From contig NZ_JANRKL010000228.1 in assembly GCF_033763495.1 (NCBI RefSeq), positions 32,388 through 96,387 on the forward strand: DNA of 64,000 bases. Reading direction: 5' to 3'. This DNA comes from Haliscomenobacter sp033763495 (GTDB lineage Bacteria; Bacteroidota; Bacteroidia; Chitinophagales; Saprospiraceae). Shown here in pieces: positions 19,460 to 28,454 of this stretch. The notes beneath the pieces were generated by a model. The model saw only the letters and a list, made by a program, of their open reading frames with translations, was not told the DNA's origin and did no database searches. Every line of letters starts with the position of its first letter. Position 1 is the stretch's first letter. The position numbers and the translations under genes were made by a program.

Positions 19460-19832
19460 GGCTAAGTACGTGTTTGGCGAATAATGCAAAAAATTAGAGC
19501 ATGTGCTGATACGTCGATGGGATGAGCTGATCAGTAATAAGCAGTAGGTTTTTCAATACAAAAAGCTCTATTTCAGGTGTTAGGGCTAGTTGTTTTTCAT
19601 TTTTTGACAACCTCAATGGCTTAAATATAAGGCTTCCTGTGGATTTACAGTTCTCTTTTCCCGATTTTGTGAAAATTTAACATTTTATGATTTTTTAAAA
19701 ACTAAACTTTCCTACTAACATTTTATGCCTTTTGCGGTATTTTTAGCGTCATTGGTCGCTTATAGAAAAATGGGATTTTTTTTCTACCTAAAATAACGCC
19801 AATATTTATTTTCAACCTTGTAAAACCTGAGT
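19460..19832. other. intergenic region, 373 bases, divergent promoters
   Basis: It is AT-rich and holds the promoters of the GH3 fusion (minus) and the amidohydrolase operon (plus). A short inverted repeat, TAGAAAAA / TTTTTCTA, lies near 19762-19787. No gene, RNA or convincing TAnnTTTG box was identified. Confidence 0.5.
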
Positions 19833-21575
19833 ATGAAAGGACTATCGCTAACCCTTACCACCCTACTAAGTGTATGGTGCCTGAGTACGGGCTTAGCTCA
19901 AAGCAGTGAAGAGGCTCTCAAGCCGATCACCCGAACCTATGCACTCAAAAATGCCACCATCGTAGTCAAACCAGGCCAAACCATCAGCAATGGTACGGTC
20001 GTGATCAAAGATGGGTTGATCATCAGTGCGGGTCAAAATGTGAGCATTCCTGCCGACGCTAAAATCATTCCTGCGGACTCCATGTTCGTATACGCTGGAT
20101 TTATTGATGCCCTCTCCAATGCGGGTATTCCCAGGCCAGAAGTACGCCCCACTGCCGGGGGTGGACCTGGCGGCGGAGGTGGTGGCCAAGGCCAACGCCA
20201 AACGGGGGTTAACCCAGGCAGCCCTCCCAATGACCTGGCGGGCATTCAGCCCGAATTGCAGGCCCGCAACCTCATTAAAGCTACTGAAAAATCCATCGAA
20301 GATTTGCGCAAACTGGGCTTTACCAATGCCCACGTTGCGCCAATGGGTCGGATGCTGCCAGGCAGTAGTGCCCTGATTTCGCTGGGCGGCACGGCTGCTG
20401 ACAATATGGTATTGAAAGACAATTACGCCATGATTAGTCAATTGGTAGGCGCGCAGGGATTGTACCCCAACACCGTGATTGCCGTAATGTCCAAATTCCG
20501 GGAATTGTACAAACAGGCCGAACAAGCCAAAGCGCACGAAAAAATGTACGCCGCCAATCCTGCCGGTATGTCTCGCCCTGAGGTGGATCGTTCTTTGCAG
20601 GCATTTTATCCGGTCATCGACAAGCAACGTCCAGTTTGTTTTGTGGCACCTGACCTCAAGTCGGTTTACCGGGTACTGGCGCTGCAACAAGAACTGAAAT
20701 TCCCGCTTATCCTTGGCGGTCTGCGTCAAGCCTGGCCACTGGCCGACCAGCTCAAGGCTCAGAATATTCCAGTGATCCTTTCTTTGGATTTGCCTAAAAT
20801 GGATAAAAAGGAACCAGCTAAGAAGGACACTACCGCCAAAGACCCTGAACTGGAGCGCCTTGAAAAACGCCGTGCTGACGAGATGAAACTCTACGAAGCA
20901 CAGGCTGCTACCTTCGCGGGAAAAAGCATCAACTTTGGCTTTTCGACTATGAATGCCAAAACTGCCGACATCCGGGAAGCCTTGCGGCGCATGGTTAAAG
21001 CGGGTTTGAAAGAAGATCAAGCCTTGGCAGCCTTGACCACCACTCCCGCCGCCATGTTTGGCGTAGCGCAAAGTTTGGGTACGGTGGAAAAAGGCAAAAT
21101 TGCCAACCTGGTGGTGTCAAAGAAGCCTTATTTTGATGAAAAATCACAGGTGCGCTACGTATTCGTTGATGGTGCCATTTATGAATTTGAAGCGGAAGCA
21201 GCTGCTCGTCCTGGTGCAGGTGGCCCTGCAGGTGCCCGTGGTAGCGCGGCTGCCCCAAGCGACCTGAGCAAATTCATCGGCAAATGGAATTATGAAATTG
21301 ATGCACAGGGAACCTTATACAAAGGCATTCTGAGCCTGATCGATGACGGCGGTAAAATTGGCGGTAGCTGGACCGGTGCGGACGGCCAAAGCAAGTCCTT
21401 GACCAGCCCAGCACTAAAAGGCAACGAGTTGACCTTTAGTTCTACGGTTAACATGGGCCAGGAATTGCCCCTCGACTTCGCGATTACTTTTGACGGCAAC
21501 AAGTTTTCCGGCAAAGTAAAAGTTGGAGACTATGGCGCATTCCCCGTCGAAGGTTCCAAGGAGCCACGCGATTAA
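19833..21575 (+). CDS. amidohydrolase-like exported protein lacking the metal-binding HxH
   Basis: 580 residues with signal peptide (1-22). The composite N-terminal sheet and TIM-barrel layout of the amidohydrolase superfamily is clear (ALKNATIVVKPGQTISNGTV; C-terminal GTVEKGKIANLVV). Where active members have PGxIDxHxH, this protein reads YAGFIDALSNAG, so both first-strand histidines are gone. A glycine-rich stretch follows at about 108-118. After residue 465 there is an extra beta-rich domain (about 110 residues, FIGKWNYEIDAQGTLYKG...) of lipocalin-like appearance. It is the first gene of a three-paralogue operon (22 bases to the next ATG). It is probably a non-catalytic partner; loss of activity is inferred from residues only. 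Confidence 0.85.
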   Translation: MKGLSLTLTTLLSVWCLSTGLAQSSEEALKPITRTYALKNATIVVKPGQTISNGTVVIKDGLIISAGQNVSIPADAKIIPADSMFVYAGFIDALSNAGIPRPEVRPTAGGGPGGGGGGQGQRQTGVNPGSPPNDLAGIQPELQARNLIKATEKSIEDLRKLGFTNAHVAPMGRMLPGSSALISLGGTAADNMVLKDNYAMISQLVGAQGLYPNTVIAVMSKFRELYKQAEQAKAHEKMYAANPAGMSRPEVDRSLQAFYPVIDKQRPVCFVAPDLKSVYRVLALQQELKFPLILGGLRQAWPLADQLKAQNIPVILSLDLPKMDKKEPAKKDTTAKDPELERLEKRRADEMKLYEAQAATFAGKSINFGFSTMNAKTADIREALRRMVKAGLKEDQALAALTTTPAAMFGVAQSLGTVEKGKIANLVVSKKPYFDEKSQVRYVFVDGAIYEFEAEAAARPGAGGPAGARGSAAAPSDLSKFIGKWNYEIDAQGTLYKGILSLIDDGGKIGGSWTGADGQSKSLTSPALKGNELTFSSTVNMGQELPLDFAITFDGNKFSGKVKVGDYGAFPVEGSKEPRD

Positions 21576-21597
21576 TGAAACGGTAAAAAACAAAACA

Positions 21598-22968
21598 ATG
21601 AAGCAATTCACCATCATAAGTTGCTGCCTGTTGATTGCCCTGGGTCTCAATGCCCAAGCTAGCAAAGGCAGTATGCTCATCAAAAACGGCACGGTATTGA
21701 CCGTGACCAAAGGTACGCTGGAAGGCTCCGACGTCCTGATCGAGAATGGAAAAATCACCCGCATTGGTAAGGGACTGACAGCTCCAGCCGGAGTCAAAAC
21801 AATAGACGCCACTGGCAAATACGTGATGCCGGGCATCATTGATGCCCACTCTCACATTGCCATTGACGCAGTAAACGAAGCCACCAACCCGGTTACGGCT
21901 GAAGTAGCCGTAGGTGACGCTATCGACCCTATGGATATTTCCATTTACCGGGCTTTGGCGGGTGGATGTACTTCCAGCCACGCCATGCACGGTTCGGCCA
22001 ACGCCATTGGCGGGCAATGCCAAACGATCAAGCACCGCTACGGCACCCTCAATCCCAACGAATACCCCATGGAAGGTGCACCACGGACCATCAAATTTGC
22101 CTTGGGTGAAAACCCTACTCGCGTACACGGGATTGGCCGGGGGATCGTACCACGTACCCGCATGGGGGTTGAGTTTGTGATTCGCAAATCTTTCTCCGAA
22201 GCCAAAGCCTATAGTGAGGCCTGGAAAAAATACAATGCCGAAAAAGCCAGCAAACCAACGGTTTTGCCTCCCAAATACGATCGCCGCTTGGAAACTTTGG
22301 CCGCTGTATTGAGTGGCGAGATCCTGATTCATTGCCACTCCTACCGCGCTGACGAAATCCTGATGCTGATGAATGTGTGTAAGGATTTTGGGATCAAAAA
22401 AATCACCTTCCAACACGTGAACGAAGGTTTTAAGGTTGCGCCCGAATTGGCTGCCTTTGGTGCTTCGGCTTCGGTGTTTGCCGATTGGTGGGCTTACAAG
22501 TTTGAGGTGTATTACTCTACGGCTTACAACGCAAGTATTTTGACCAAAAATGGCGTAGTCACTTCCATCAACTCTGACTCTGGCGACTACATCCGTCACT
22601 TGTACCACGAAGCGGCCAAGACCCAATATTATGGTGGTTTGACCGACGAAGAAGCCCTGGCTCTGATCACCATCAACCCGGCCAAACAGTTGGGCGTAGA
22701 AAACCGGGTTGGTTCCCTGGAAGTAGGCAAGGATGCGGATGTGGCCATTTTTGATGGACATCCCCTGTCCGTGTATGCAGTACCTATGATCACCATCGTT
22801 GACGGGATAGTACGTTTTGATCGCGCCAATGATCCAGACGATATGCGTTTGGACATTGACCCCATCCGGGCTACGACCACTTTCCAAATGGGCTCTGGCC
22901 ACGATCACGACCGTTGTATGCAAGGCGTGGCAGAAGCGATGGAGCAATTGTTTCAATTGAAAAATTAA
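21598..22968 (+). CDS. exported metal-dependent amidohydrolase
   Basis: 456 residues from ATG 21598, where a signal peptide begins (MKQFTIISCCLLIALGLNAQ); an ATG 75 bases upstream overlaps the previous gene and lacks a signal. This is the intact member of the trio: PGIIDAHSHIAID gives the HxH pair, HCHSYRADE and QHVNEG supply later histidines, and NSDSGDYIR the late aspartate. C-terminal VGSLEVGKDADVAIFDG is typical. Imidazolonepropionase- or dipeptidase-like hydrolysis is possible; the substrate is unknown. Its stop is followed after four bases by the ATG of the third paralogue, so translation is probably coupled. Confidence 0.9.
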   Translation: MKQFTIISCCLLIALGLNAQASKGSMLIKNGTVLTVTKGTLEGSDVLIENGKITRIGKGLTAPAGVKTIDATGKYVMPGIIDAHSHIAIDAVNEATNPVTAEVAVGDAIDPMDISIYRALAGGCTSSHAMHGSANAIGGQCQTIKHRYGTLNPNEYPMEGAPRTIKFALGENPTRVHGIGRGIVPRTRMGVEFVIRKSFSEAKAYSEAWKKYNAEKASKPTVLPPKYDRRLETLAAVLSGEILIHCHSYRADEILMLMNVCKDFGIKKITFQHVNEGFKVAPELAAFGASASVFADWWAYKFEVYYSTAYNASILTKNGVVTSINSDSGDYIRHLYHEAAKTQYYGGLTDEEALALITINPAKQLGVENRVGSLEVGKDADVAIFDGHPLSVYAVPMITIVDGIVRFDRANDPDDMRLDIDPIRATTTFQMGSGHDHDRCMQGVAEAMEQLFQLKN

Positions 22969-22972
22969 TCAG

Positions 22973-24277
22973 ATGAAAATGAGATTTCTAAGCATATTTT
23001 TTCTGGTTTTAGGGGGCGTTGCGCTGTTTGGTCAGGTGGCCAAACCCAGCAAGGGAACCTATGCCCTGACCAACGCCAGCATTCAAACCGTGACCAAGGG
23101 CCTGGTGCAAGGCACCCTGGTGATCCAGGATGGAAAAATTACGGCCCTGGGTGCCAACGCTGCTGTGCCAGCGGGCGCTCAAGTCATCGACTGTAAAGGT
23201 TTGACACTGTATCCCGGCTTGATTGACGGGGGCACCCAATTGGGCCTGGTGGAAGTAGAATCAGTCGACGTGACCAACGACGACGACGAGTTGGGCGACC
23301 TCACCCCACAGGTAGAGGCCCTTACTGCGGTCAATCCCAATGCAACTGCCATTCCGGTTACCCGCGTAAATGGCGTGACTACAGCCTTGGTAGCCCCTAC
23401 GGGTGGCCGCTTCCCAGGCACAGCATCTCTGATCAATCTGGTGGGGTATACGCCGGATCAGATGTTTGCCGGATTCAAAGGAATGATCATGAATTTTCCC
23501 AGCCTGGGCCGGGCGGGAGGCTTCTTTGGTCCTCAACGAACCGAGGAAGAATTGAAAAAAGAGCAGGAAAAAGCCTTATCCAAGCTCAACGAGATTTGGG
23601 AAGGTGCAAAATTTTATGCCAAAGTAGATTCAGCTGCCCAAAAAGACGCGAGTGTAAAAGTGCCTTACAATCCGGAAATGGCGGCTTTGGCACCCGTAGT
23701 TCGTGGCCAGATGTTATTGATGATCGAAGTGAATCGCGCGGAAGACATCGAAGGTGCCATCAAATGGGTAGAGAGCAAAAAAATCACCAAGGTGGTTTTC
23801 ACCGGTGTAGCTGAAGGCTGGCGGGTAGCCGATAAACTGGCCAAGGCCAAAATTCCGGTCATCACTGGCCCGGTGATTGCCTTGCCTACTCGTTCATCCG
23901 ATCGGTATGACAAAGCCTACGCCAACGCGGGTTTGATGCACAAGGCAGGGGTCAAAGTAGCCTTGCGGACCTTCGAAGTGGAAAACGTGCGGAATCTGCC
24001 CTTCAATGCAGGCTTTGCAGCGGCTTACGGGTTGGGCAAGGAGCAGGCACTCAAAGCCATCACGATTATTCCCGCAGAGATTTTTGGCGTGGATAAGAAT
24101 CTTGGATCACTGGAAGTGGGCAAAAGTGCGACCTTATTCGCCACCACTGGCGATGCGCTGGAAACCAAGTCGCAAATCAAGTACTTGTTCATCGACGGTT
24201 GGCAAGTGCCGCTGGATAGCCGGCATATTCAGTTGTACCATGAGTTCTTGAAGCGCTCACCGGGATTGGATAAGTAA
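22973..24277 (+). CDS. second amidohydrolase-like protein lacking the metal-binding HxH
   Basis: 434 residues, signal peptide 1-20 (MKMRFLSIFFLVLGGVALFG). The N-terminal sheet (ALTNASIQTVTKGLVQGTLV) and the C-terminal block LGSLEVGKSATLFATTG match the family. The metal strand reads YPGLIDGGTQLGLV, again without HxH, and no other conserved histidine cluster is seen. It differs from the first degenerate member by having no Gly-rich stretch and no extra C-terminal domain. It is the last gene of the operon; an inverted repeat starts directly after its TAA. The repeated pairing of degenerate with intact paralogues argues for a hetero-oligomer (inference). Confidence 0.85.
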   Translation: MKMRFLSIFFLVLGGVALFGQVAKPSKGTYALTNASIQTVTKGLVQGTLVIQDGKITALGANAAVPAGAQVIDCKGLTLYPGLIDGGTQLGLVEVESVDVTNDDDELGDLTPQVEALTAVNPNATAIPVTRVNGVTTALVAPTGGRFPGTASLINLVGYTPDQMFAGFKGMIMNFPSLGRAGGFFGPQRTEEELKKEQEKALSKLNEIWEGAKFYAKVDSAAQKDASVKVPYNPEMAALAPVVRGQMLLMIEVNRAEDIEGAIKWVESKKITKVVFTGVAEGWRVADKLAKAKIPVITGPVIALPTRSSDRYDKAYANAGLMHKAGVKVALRTFEVENVRNLPFNAGFAAAYGLGKEQALKAITIIPAEIFGVDKNLGSLEVGKSATLFATTGDALETKSQIKYLFIDGWQVPLDSRHIQLYHEFLKRSPGLDK

Positions 24278-24346
24278 GAGATGAAAGATGAAAGATGAGA
24301 GATAAAACATTTGCGTTACCGCTCTCATCTTTCATCTCTCATCTTT
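24278..24346. repeat. purine-tandem inverted repeat (GATGAAA/GATGAGA units)
   Basis: The left arm 24278-24302 is made of GATGAAA/GATGAGA units; the right arm 24322-24346 is its complement with one or two mismatches. It sits between convergent genes and may terminate both. The right arm also encodes the last residues (KMRDER) of the next gene on the minus strand. Confidence 0.65.
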
Positions 24347-24786
24347 CTATTCCCTTCTTCTGACAAAGTCTCGAATTTCCGGGTCAAAACTTTGATGTAC
24401 TCCACCCTTCTGAAGCGCAGGGCACTCCAATCTTCGTTGACGGCCACCATTCTTACACTTTCAAGTCCGAGTTTGCCCAAAGCTGCCCAACCGGTATCCC
24501 GATTGAAATTACACTTGTAGCGTTTGGAGGTACCTTTGGGATACACAAACCAAATGATGGGATCAGCTTCCAGGCGGCCTTGCAGACTGTGCGCAATGGC
24601 TTCAATTTCGGACAACTGGGTCACGAAGAAAAGGGCAAATTGAGGTTTTTCTACTTTATCCAGGCTATCGACCAATTCGGTCACGCTCTGAATGTAATGG
24701 GCAAAGTCGCTCAATTCAGCAGGGAGATTGAGCAAGAGTATGGGGGATTGGTCTTTGTAGTTGAGTTTTTTGAGGAGCTGTTCCAT
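24325..24786 (-). CDS. DUF3052-like protein of unknown function
   Basis: 153 residues from ATG 24786 (an in-frame TTG nine bases earlier is less likely). The pattern IIWFVYPKGTSKRYKC followed by VRMVAVNEDWSALRFRR resembles DUF3052, a small uncharacterised family; the reading is tentative. There is no signal peptide or membrane segment, so the protein should be cytoplasmic. It follows the methyltransferase gene by 12 bases and is probably co-transcribed with it. Its C-terminal tail lies in the right arm of the intergenic repeat, so the last six residues look repeat-derived rather than conserved. Confidence 0.7.
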   Translation of the reverse strand: MEQLLKKLNYKDQSPILLLNLPAELSDFAHYIQSVTELVDSLDKVEKPQFALFFVTQLSEIEAIAHSLQGRLEADPIIWFVYPKGTSKRYKCNFNRDTGWAALGKLGLESVRMVAVNEDWSALRFRRVEYIKVLTRKFETLSEEGNRKMRDER

Positions 24787-24798
24787 ATTACTCAATTT

Positions 24799-25689
24799 TT
24801 ATTTTTTACAAAACCTTGCAAAAACCCCCAGCGGCAACTTCCTCCCCCCCTGATCCTGGATGTACAATTCCCCATTTTCTACCTCTTGTGCAAAAGGAAA
24901 GTATTGCTTGGCCAGATTTTCGGCAATCAGGGCAGAGAAGCCCATTGAATACAAGTTGAGGATCAACAAATGATGTTCCGGGTCCAGGATTTGCCCACAA
25001 TGCTCCAATAGTTCAGGCAAGTGTTTTTCCAATAACCATTTTTCACCCTCCGGGCCACGGCCATACGCCGGTGGATCCAGGATGATGGCCTGGTATTTAC
25101 GGCCTCTTTTGGCTTCTTTGCGTACAAATTTTAGGGCATCCTCCACCGTCCAGCGGATGTTGCTCAGTTGGCTGGCCTCCATGTTTTGGCGGGCCCAGCT
25201 TACCACAGGTTTAACCGAATCCACATGGACCACGTCGGCACCAGCAGCTTTGGCGGCCAAGGAGGCACCACCCGTATAGGCAAAAAGATTGAGTACTACG
25301 GGTTGATTGACGTCCATTTGTTGTAGCCCCCGGTAGATGTAGTTCCAGTTTTCAGCCTGTTCCGGGAAAATGCCAACATGTTTGAAGGAGGTAAGCCCCA
25401 ATCGAAAGGCCAAATGCATCCCATCATGGTGGTAGCGAATATGCCATTGTTCGGGCATGCCGGGTTTGAGTTCCCAATTGCCATCCTCGGCATTTGCGGC
25501 TGCACCAGATTTGCGATTAAAGGTCGCAAGGGCTTTTTTGTTCCACTCTGCTTCGCTCAGTGCAGGCGACCAAATGGCTTGGGGCTCTGGGCGTGAAAGC
25601 ACGTAAGGTCCAAAGCGTTCCAATTTTTTAAAATTGCCGCTATCGATGAGCTCGTAATCCTCAAAAGGAGGTAAGGGTAATGCCTGCAT
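24799..25689 (-). CDS. class I SAM-dependent rRNA methyltransferase (RlmI-like)
   Basis: 296 residues with the Rossmann methyltransferase motifs in order: VLNLFAYTGGASLAA (motif I, SAM binding), VHVDSVKPVV (motif II), WTVEDALKFV, and ILDPPAYGRG (motif IV, with DPPxxG as in RlmI/RlmK-type 23S rRNA methyltransferases). The N-terminal 100 residues take the place of the PUA and RNA-binding part and are shorter than in E. coli RlmI (about 396 residues). The target base is not determined by sequence. ATG 25689. Divergent from a TrmH-family gene, so two RNA modification genes share one 99-base promoter region. Confidence 0.85.
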   Translation of the reverse strand: MQALPLPPFEDYELIDSGNFKKLERFGPYVLSRPEPQAIWSPALSEAEWNKKALATFNRKSGAAANAEDGNWELKPGMPEQWHIRYHHDGMHLAFRLGLTSFKHVGIFPEQAENWNYIYRGLQQMDVNQPVVLNLFAYTGGASLAAKAAGADVVHVDSVKPVVSWARQNMEASQLSNIRWTVEDALKFVRKEAKRGRKYQAIILDPPAYGRGPEGEKWLLEKHLPELLEHCGQILDPEHHLLILNLYSMGFSALIAENLAKQYFPFAQEVENGELYIQDQGGRKLPLGVFARFCKK

Positions 25690-25788
25690 AGTTGCGAATA
25701 CACCAAAATAAACCTTTCAGAGTAGGTTAAGTGCACGAATTTGTGCAGTTTTAGCACTCTGTTTTATTTAAGGTGAAGAAGTAAGGTT

Positions 25789-26595
25789 ATGTCAACGGCA
25801 AAGATAATCAGCAGTCTGCAAAATCCATTGATTAAAAACATCGGCAGTTTACTGGAGAAAGCCAGGGAACGGCGCAAACAGGGTTTGTTGGTAGCTGAGG
25901 GCTTGATCGAAGTGGGGATGGCCTTGCGAGGAGGTTTTACAGTGGAACAGCTCTTATACAATCCGGACCTCACCCCAGAAGAAAGCATCCAGCAAGTTTT
26001 AAAGCACCAGCCCGCTGCTGCTCAGCATTTGATTCAGGTAAGTGGTGCGGTGATGGAAAAAGTCGCGTATCGGGCGAACGTGCCCAATGTAGTCGCAGTA
26101 TTGCGCAGCAAGTCCCTGGATTTAAACGAATTTAAGGTTAAAGCAAATCCTTTGATCCTGGTGCTTGAAACGGTAGAAAAACCAGGTAACTTGGGAGCCA
26201 TTTTGCGTACTGCCGATGCTGCCGGAGTAGATGCGGTACTATTGTGCGATCCCCAAACGGATTGGTATAACCCCAATGTAATTCGGGCCAGTTTAGGCGC
26301 AGTATTTACTGTACCCATCTTTAGTACAACTGCCGCGGAAGCGCTGGAATGGCTACAAAAACACCAGATTCGGATTTTTGCCACCCACCTGGAAGCCAGT
26401 TACCCCTATTACGATTGTGATTTGCAGGGACCCACTGCCCTCGTGATGGGAACTGAAGCGGATGGAATCTCTACTTTTTGGGTTCAAAATGCCCATCAGC
26501 GGGTCATTATCCCAATGCAGGGCCTAGTTGATTCGATGAATGTTTCTGTTTCTACGGCTATTTTATTGTTCGAGGCATTGCGCCAAAGAAAGTAA
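25789..26595 (+). CDS. TrmH/SpoU-family RNA 2'-O-methyltransferase
   Basis: 268 residues. The N-terminal substrate-binding part (LIKNIGSLLEKARERRKQGL, LVAEGLIEVG) is followed by the SPOUT knot domain with its three motifs: EKPGNLGAILRTADAAGVD (motif 1), LVMGTEADGIS (motif 2) and IPMQGLVDSMNVSVSTAI (motif 3). These transfer a methyl group to a ribose 2'-OH of rRNA or tRNA; the exact site is unknown. ATG 25789. Monocistronic by layout. No sign of transfer or damage. Confidence 0.92.
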   Translation: MSTAKIISSLQNPLIKNIGSLLEKARERRKQGLLVAEGLIEVGMALRGGFTVEQLLYNPDLTPEESIQQVLKHQPAAAQHLIQVSGAVMEKVAYRANVPNVVAVLRSKSLDLNEFKVKANPLILVLETVEKPGNLGAILRTADAAGVDAVLLCDPQTDWYNPNVIRASLGAVFTVPIFSTTAAEALEWLQKHQIRIFATHLEASYPYYDCDLQGPTALVMGTEADGISTFWVQNAHQRVIIPMQGLVDSMNVSVSTAILLFEALRQRK

Positions 26596-26787
26596 ATTGT
26601 TCTTCCTGGCAATTGAAATTGTTATGAGTATTTCGAGTATAAACTGTGGCTAATCGCTTTTATTTCGTCATAAAGTAAATGGCTTAGGGTAAATTTGTTA
26701 TAAAAGGCTGCACAAGTTTTTTATTTTGACGACAAATCAAAAAACAAAACGCTTGACCCTAATTATTTTGATCACAAGAGACGTATT

Positions 26788-27936
26788 ATGAACACAGACA
26801 AATCAGCTTTTTTCAACGCTATATTTCTGGTGTTTTTCTTTGCTTTAATCAGCAATGTACTGATGGCACAGGAAGACCATACTACTCCTTTGCCTCCTCA
26901 GATGGGTAAGGCAGATACGGATGGGCCACACCTTTTTTACCGCAAAAATAAGGTGTATATCCGACAAATCCGGATGAAAGACACTACGGCTGTAGCGACG
27001 CTCGATTCCATTGAGGCCAAACAGAAGGATGCTATAAAAATTGAGTGCCGCTTTACCAAAAATCCTGAATGGAATTTCAGCACCAAGCTAAAATCCAAAT
27101 ACAGAATTGAAAATACAGAGTACCCCAAGGCTGAAAAAATCCTTGCTGTATCCGACATTGAGGGCAATTTTGGGTCCTTTCGCAATTTTTTGATCTCACA
27201 TAAAGTAATCGACGAAAAGTACAATTGGACTTTTGGCAAAGGCCACCTGGTTTGTGTTGGTGATTTTTTTGACCGTGGCCCCAATGTCACTGAAACCCTT
27301 TGGCTCATTTATGACCTAGAAGAAAAAGCCAAAGCTGCCGGGGGGTATGTACATTACATTTTGGGCAATCATGAGATTCTGAACATGTCCAATGATCATC
27401 GCTATGTGCATCCCAAATACATGCGCAATGCCGATTTGTACCAGGAGCCCTACGTTAACTGGTTCAAAAGGTCCACCGAACTAGGCCGCTGGCTGGAGAC
27501 CAAAAACGTAGTGGAAAGAATTGGCGACTTTATCTTTGTCCATGGTGGATTGTCACCCGATTTGAACTACATTGACAAAACCCTCTCCGAAATCAACAAT
27601 ATGATGCGCCCATTTTACTTCATTCAAGAAGATGTTTTCCGCATCGACGATGAGATATTGAGGTTTATGTTTGGTGACAATGGCCCACTTTGGTACCGAA
27701 ACTACGTGATGGCCCAGGCCCAGGATGCTGAAATAGAAGAGTCCTTGCGGAAATTTGGGGGGAAGCACATCGTGGTTGGCCATACGCTGGTCAATGCCGT
27801 CAGAACTTTTTATGGGGGCAAAGTGATCGCCATCGATACTCGCCATGTGGATCCCAATTCAACGGCATTTCTGTATGAAGGGGGGAAATTTTTCAGGATT
27901 GATCAGCTGGGGAAACGCGGGGAGTTAAAATTTTAA
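26788..27936 (+). CDS. exported calcineurin-like metallophosphoesterase
   Basis: 382 residues with signal peptide (about 1-28, ending VLMAQ). Metal-site blocks run in order: DIEGN (about 124; most members have DxHG, so the first histidine is Glu here), GDFFDRG (about 158), GNHE (about 193), HGG (about 252), GHT (about 331). This resembles the Shewanella-like (SLP) phosphatase group of the PPP family, which hydrolyses phosphoesters in the periplasm; the substrate is not known. The upstream 190 bases hold no other gene. It ends at a hairpin with a T run. The Glu substitution may lower metal affinity or may be a subfamily feature. Confidence 0.86.
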   Translation: MNTDKSAFFNAIFLVFFFALISNVLMAQEDHTTPLPPQMGKADTDGPHLFYRKNKVYIRQIRMKDTTAVATLDSIEAKQKDAIKIECRFTKNPEWNFSTKLKSKYRIENTEYPKAEKILAVSDIEGNFGSFRNFLISHKVIDEKYNWTFGKGHLVCVGDFFDRGPNVTETLWLIYDLEEKAKAAGGYVHYILGNHEILNMSNDHRYVHPKYMRNADLYQEPYVNWFKRSTELGRWLETKNVVERIGDFIFVHGGLSPDLNYIDKTLSEINNMMRPFYFIQEDVFRIDDEILRFMFGDNGPLWYRNYVMAQAQDAEIEESLRKFGGKHIVVGHTLVNAVRTFYGGKVIAIDTRHVDPNSTAFLYEGGKFFRIDQLGKRGELKF

Positions 27937-27950
27937 GCAGTGAAAATGAA

Positions 27951-27988
27951 AATGCCAGTAGCACCGAAAAGTTACTGGTATTTTTTTT
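27951..27988 (+). terminator. rho-independent terminator after phosphatase
   Basis: Stem TGCCAGTA with TACTGGTA (a GT pair near the base), then eight T (27981-27988). It lies 15 bases after the stop. Confidence 0.8.
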
Positions 27989-27997
27989 GTTAAAAAT

Positions 27998-28042
27998 AAC
28001 TAGAAAAATAGTTGATAAACTACAAAACTAGTTGTATGTTTG
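27998..28042 (+). promoter_or_regulatory. promoter and operator of the BlaI-like gene
   Basis: TTG (28012-28014), a 20-base spacer and TATGTTTG (28035-28042) fit the Bacteroidota -33/-7 promoter. An inverted repeat AACTA-N6-TAGTT (27998-28013) and the palindrome AACTAGTT (28026-28033) share the same half-site, one overlapping the -33 element and one inside the spacer. This is the expected arrangement for self-repression by a BlaI/MecI protein. Confidence 0.62.
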
Positions 28043-28064
28043 TCTTACACAATTAAGCAATACA

Positions 28065-28424
28065 ATGAAGCGACTTACGCGCAAAGAAGAAGAGCTGATG
28101 CAAGCCCTGTGGAAACTGGAACGAGCCTTCGTCAAGGACCTCATCGAGCTACTGCCCGAGCCAAAGCCGCACTACAACACGGTATCAACGGTGATTCGCA
28201 AACTGGAAACCCAAGGCTTTGTAACCCATGAAGACTTTGGGGGCACTCACTGTTACTTACCCAAAATTAGCAAGGAAGCCTATCAACGCCAGTTCCTAGG
28301 GGATTCCATGGCTGCGTATTTCGACAACTCCTACAAGAACATGGTGGCATTTTTTGCCCGCGAGAAAAAAATTACGCCTGAAGAACTGAAAGACATCTTA
28401 AAAGCCATTGAAAAAGGAGAGTAG
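28065..28424 (+). CDS. BlaI/MecI/CopY-family repressor
   Basis: 119 residues from ATG 28065 (TTG 28032 would place the start inside the promoter). It has an N-terminal winged helix (LTRKEEELMQALWKLERAFV, YNTVSTVIRKLETQGFV) and a C-terminal dimerisation helix region. BlaI-type repressors release DNA when cleaved or inactivated through a partner BlaR-type protease. That partner is the next gene, 30 bases on. The operator palindromes lie over the promoter. It is about the normal family length (120-130). Confidence 0.93.
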   Translation: MKRLTRKEEELMQALWKLERAFVKDLIELLPEPKPHYNTVSTVIRKLETQGFVTHEDFGGTHCYLPKISKEAYQRQFLGDSMAAYFDNSYKNMVAFFAREKKITPEELKDILKAIEKGE

Positions 28425-28454
28425 TCAGATGCCTCTCGTAATCCTGTAATACCC

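Noticed and set aside
19893..22956. Antisense frames of 392 and 490 codons over the amidohydrolase operon
   Set aside because: Both strands are open because of G/C-ending codons; the plus strand has clear family motifs and signal peptides.
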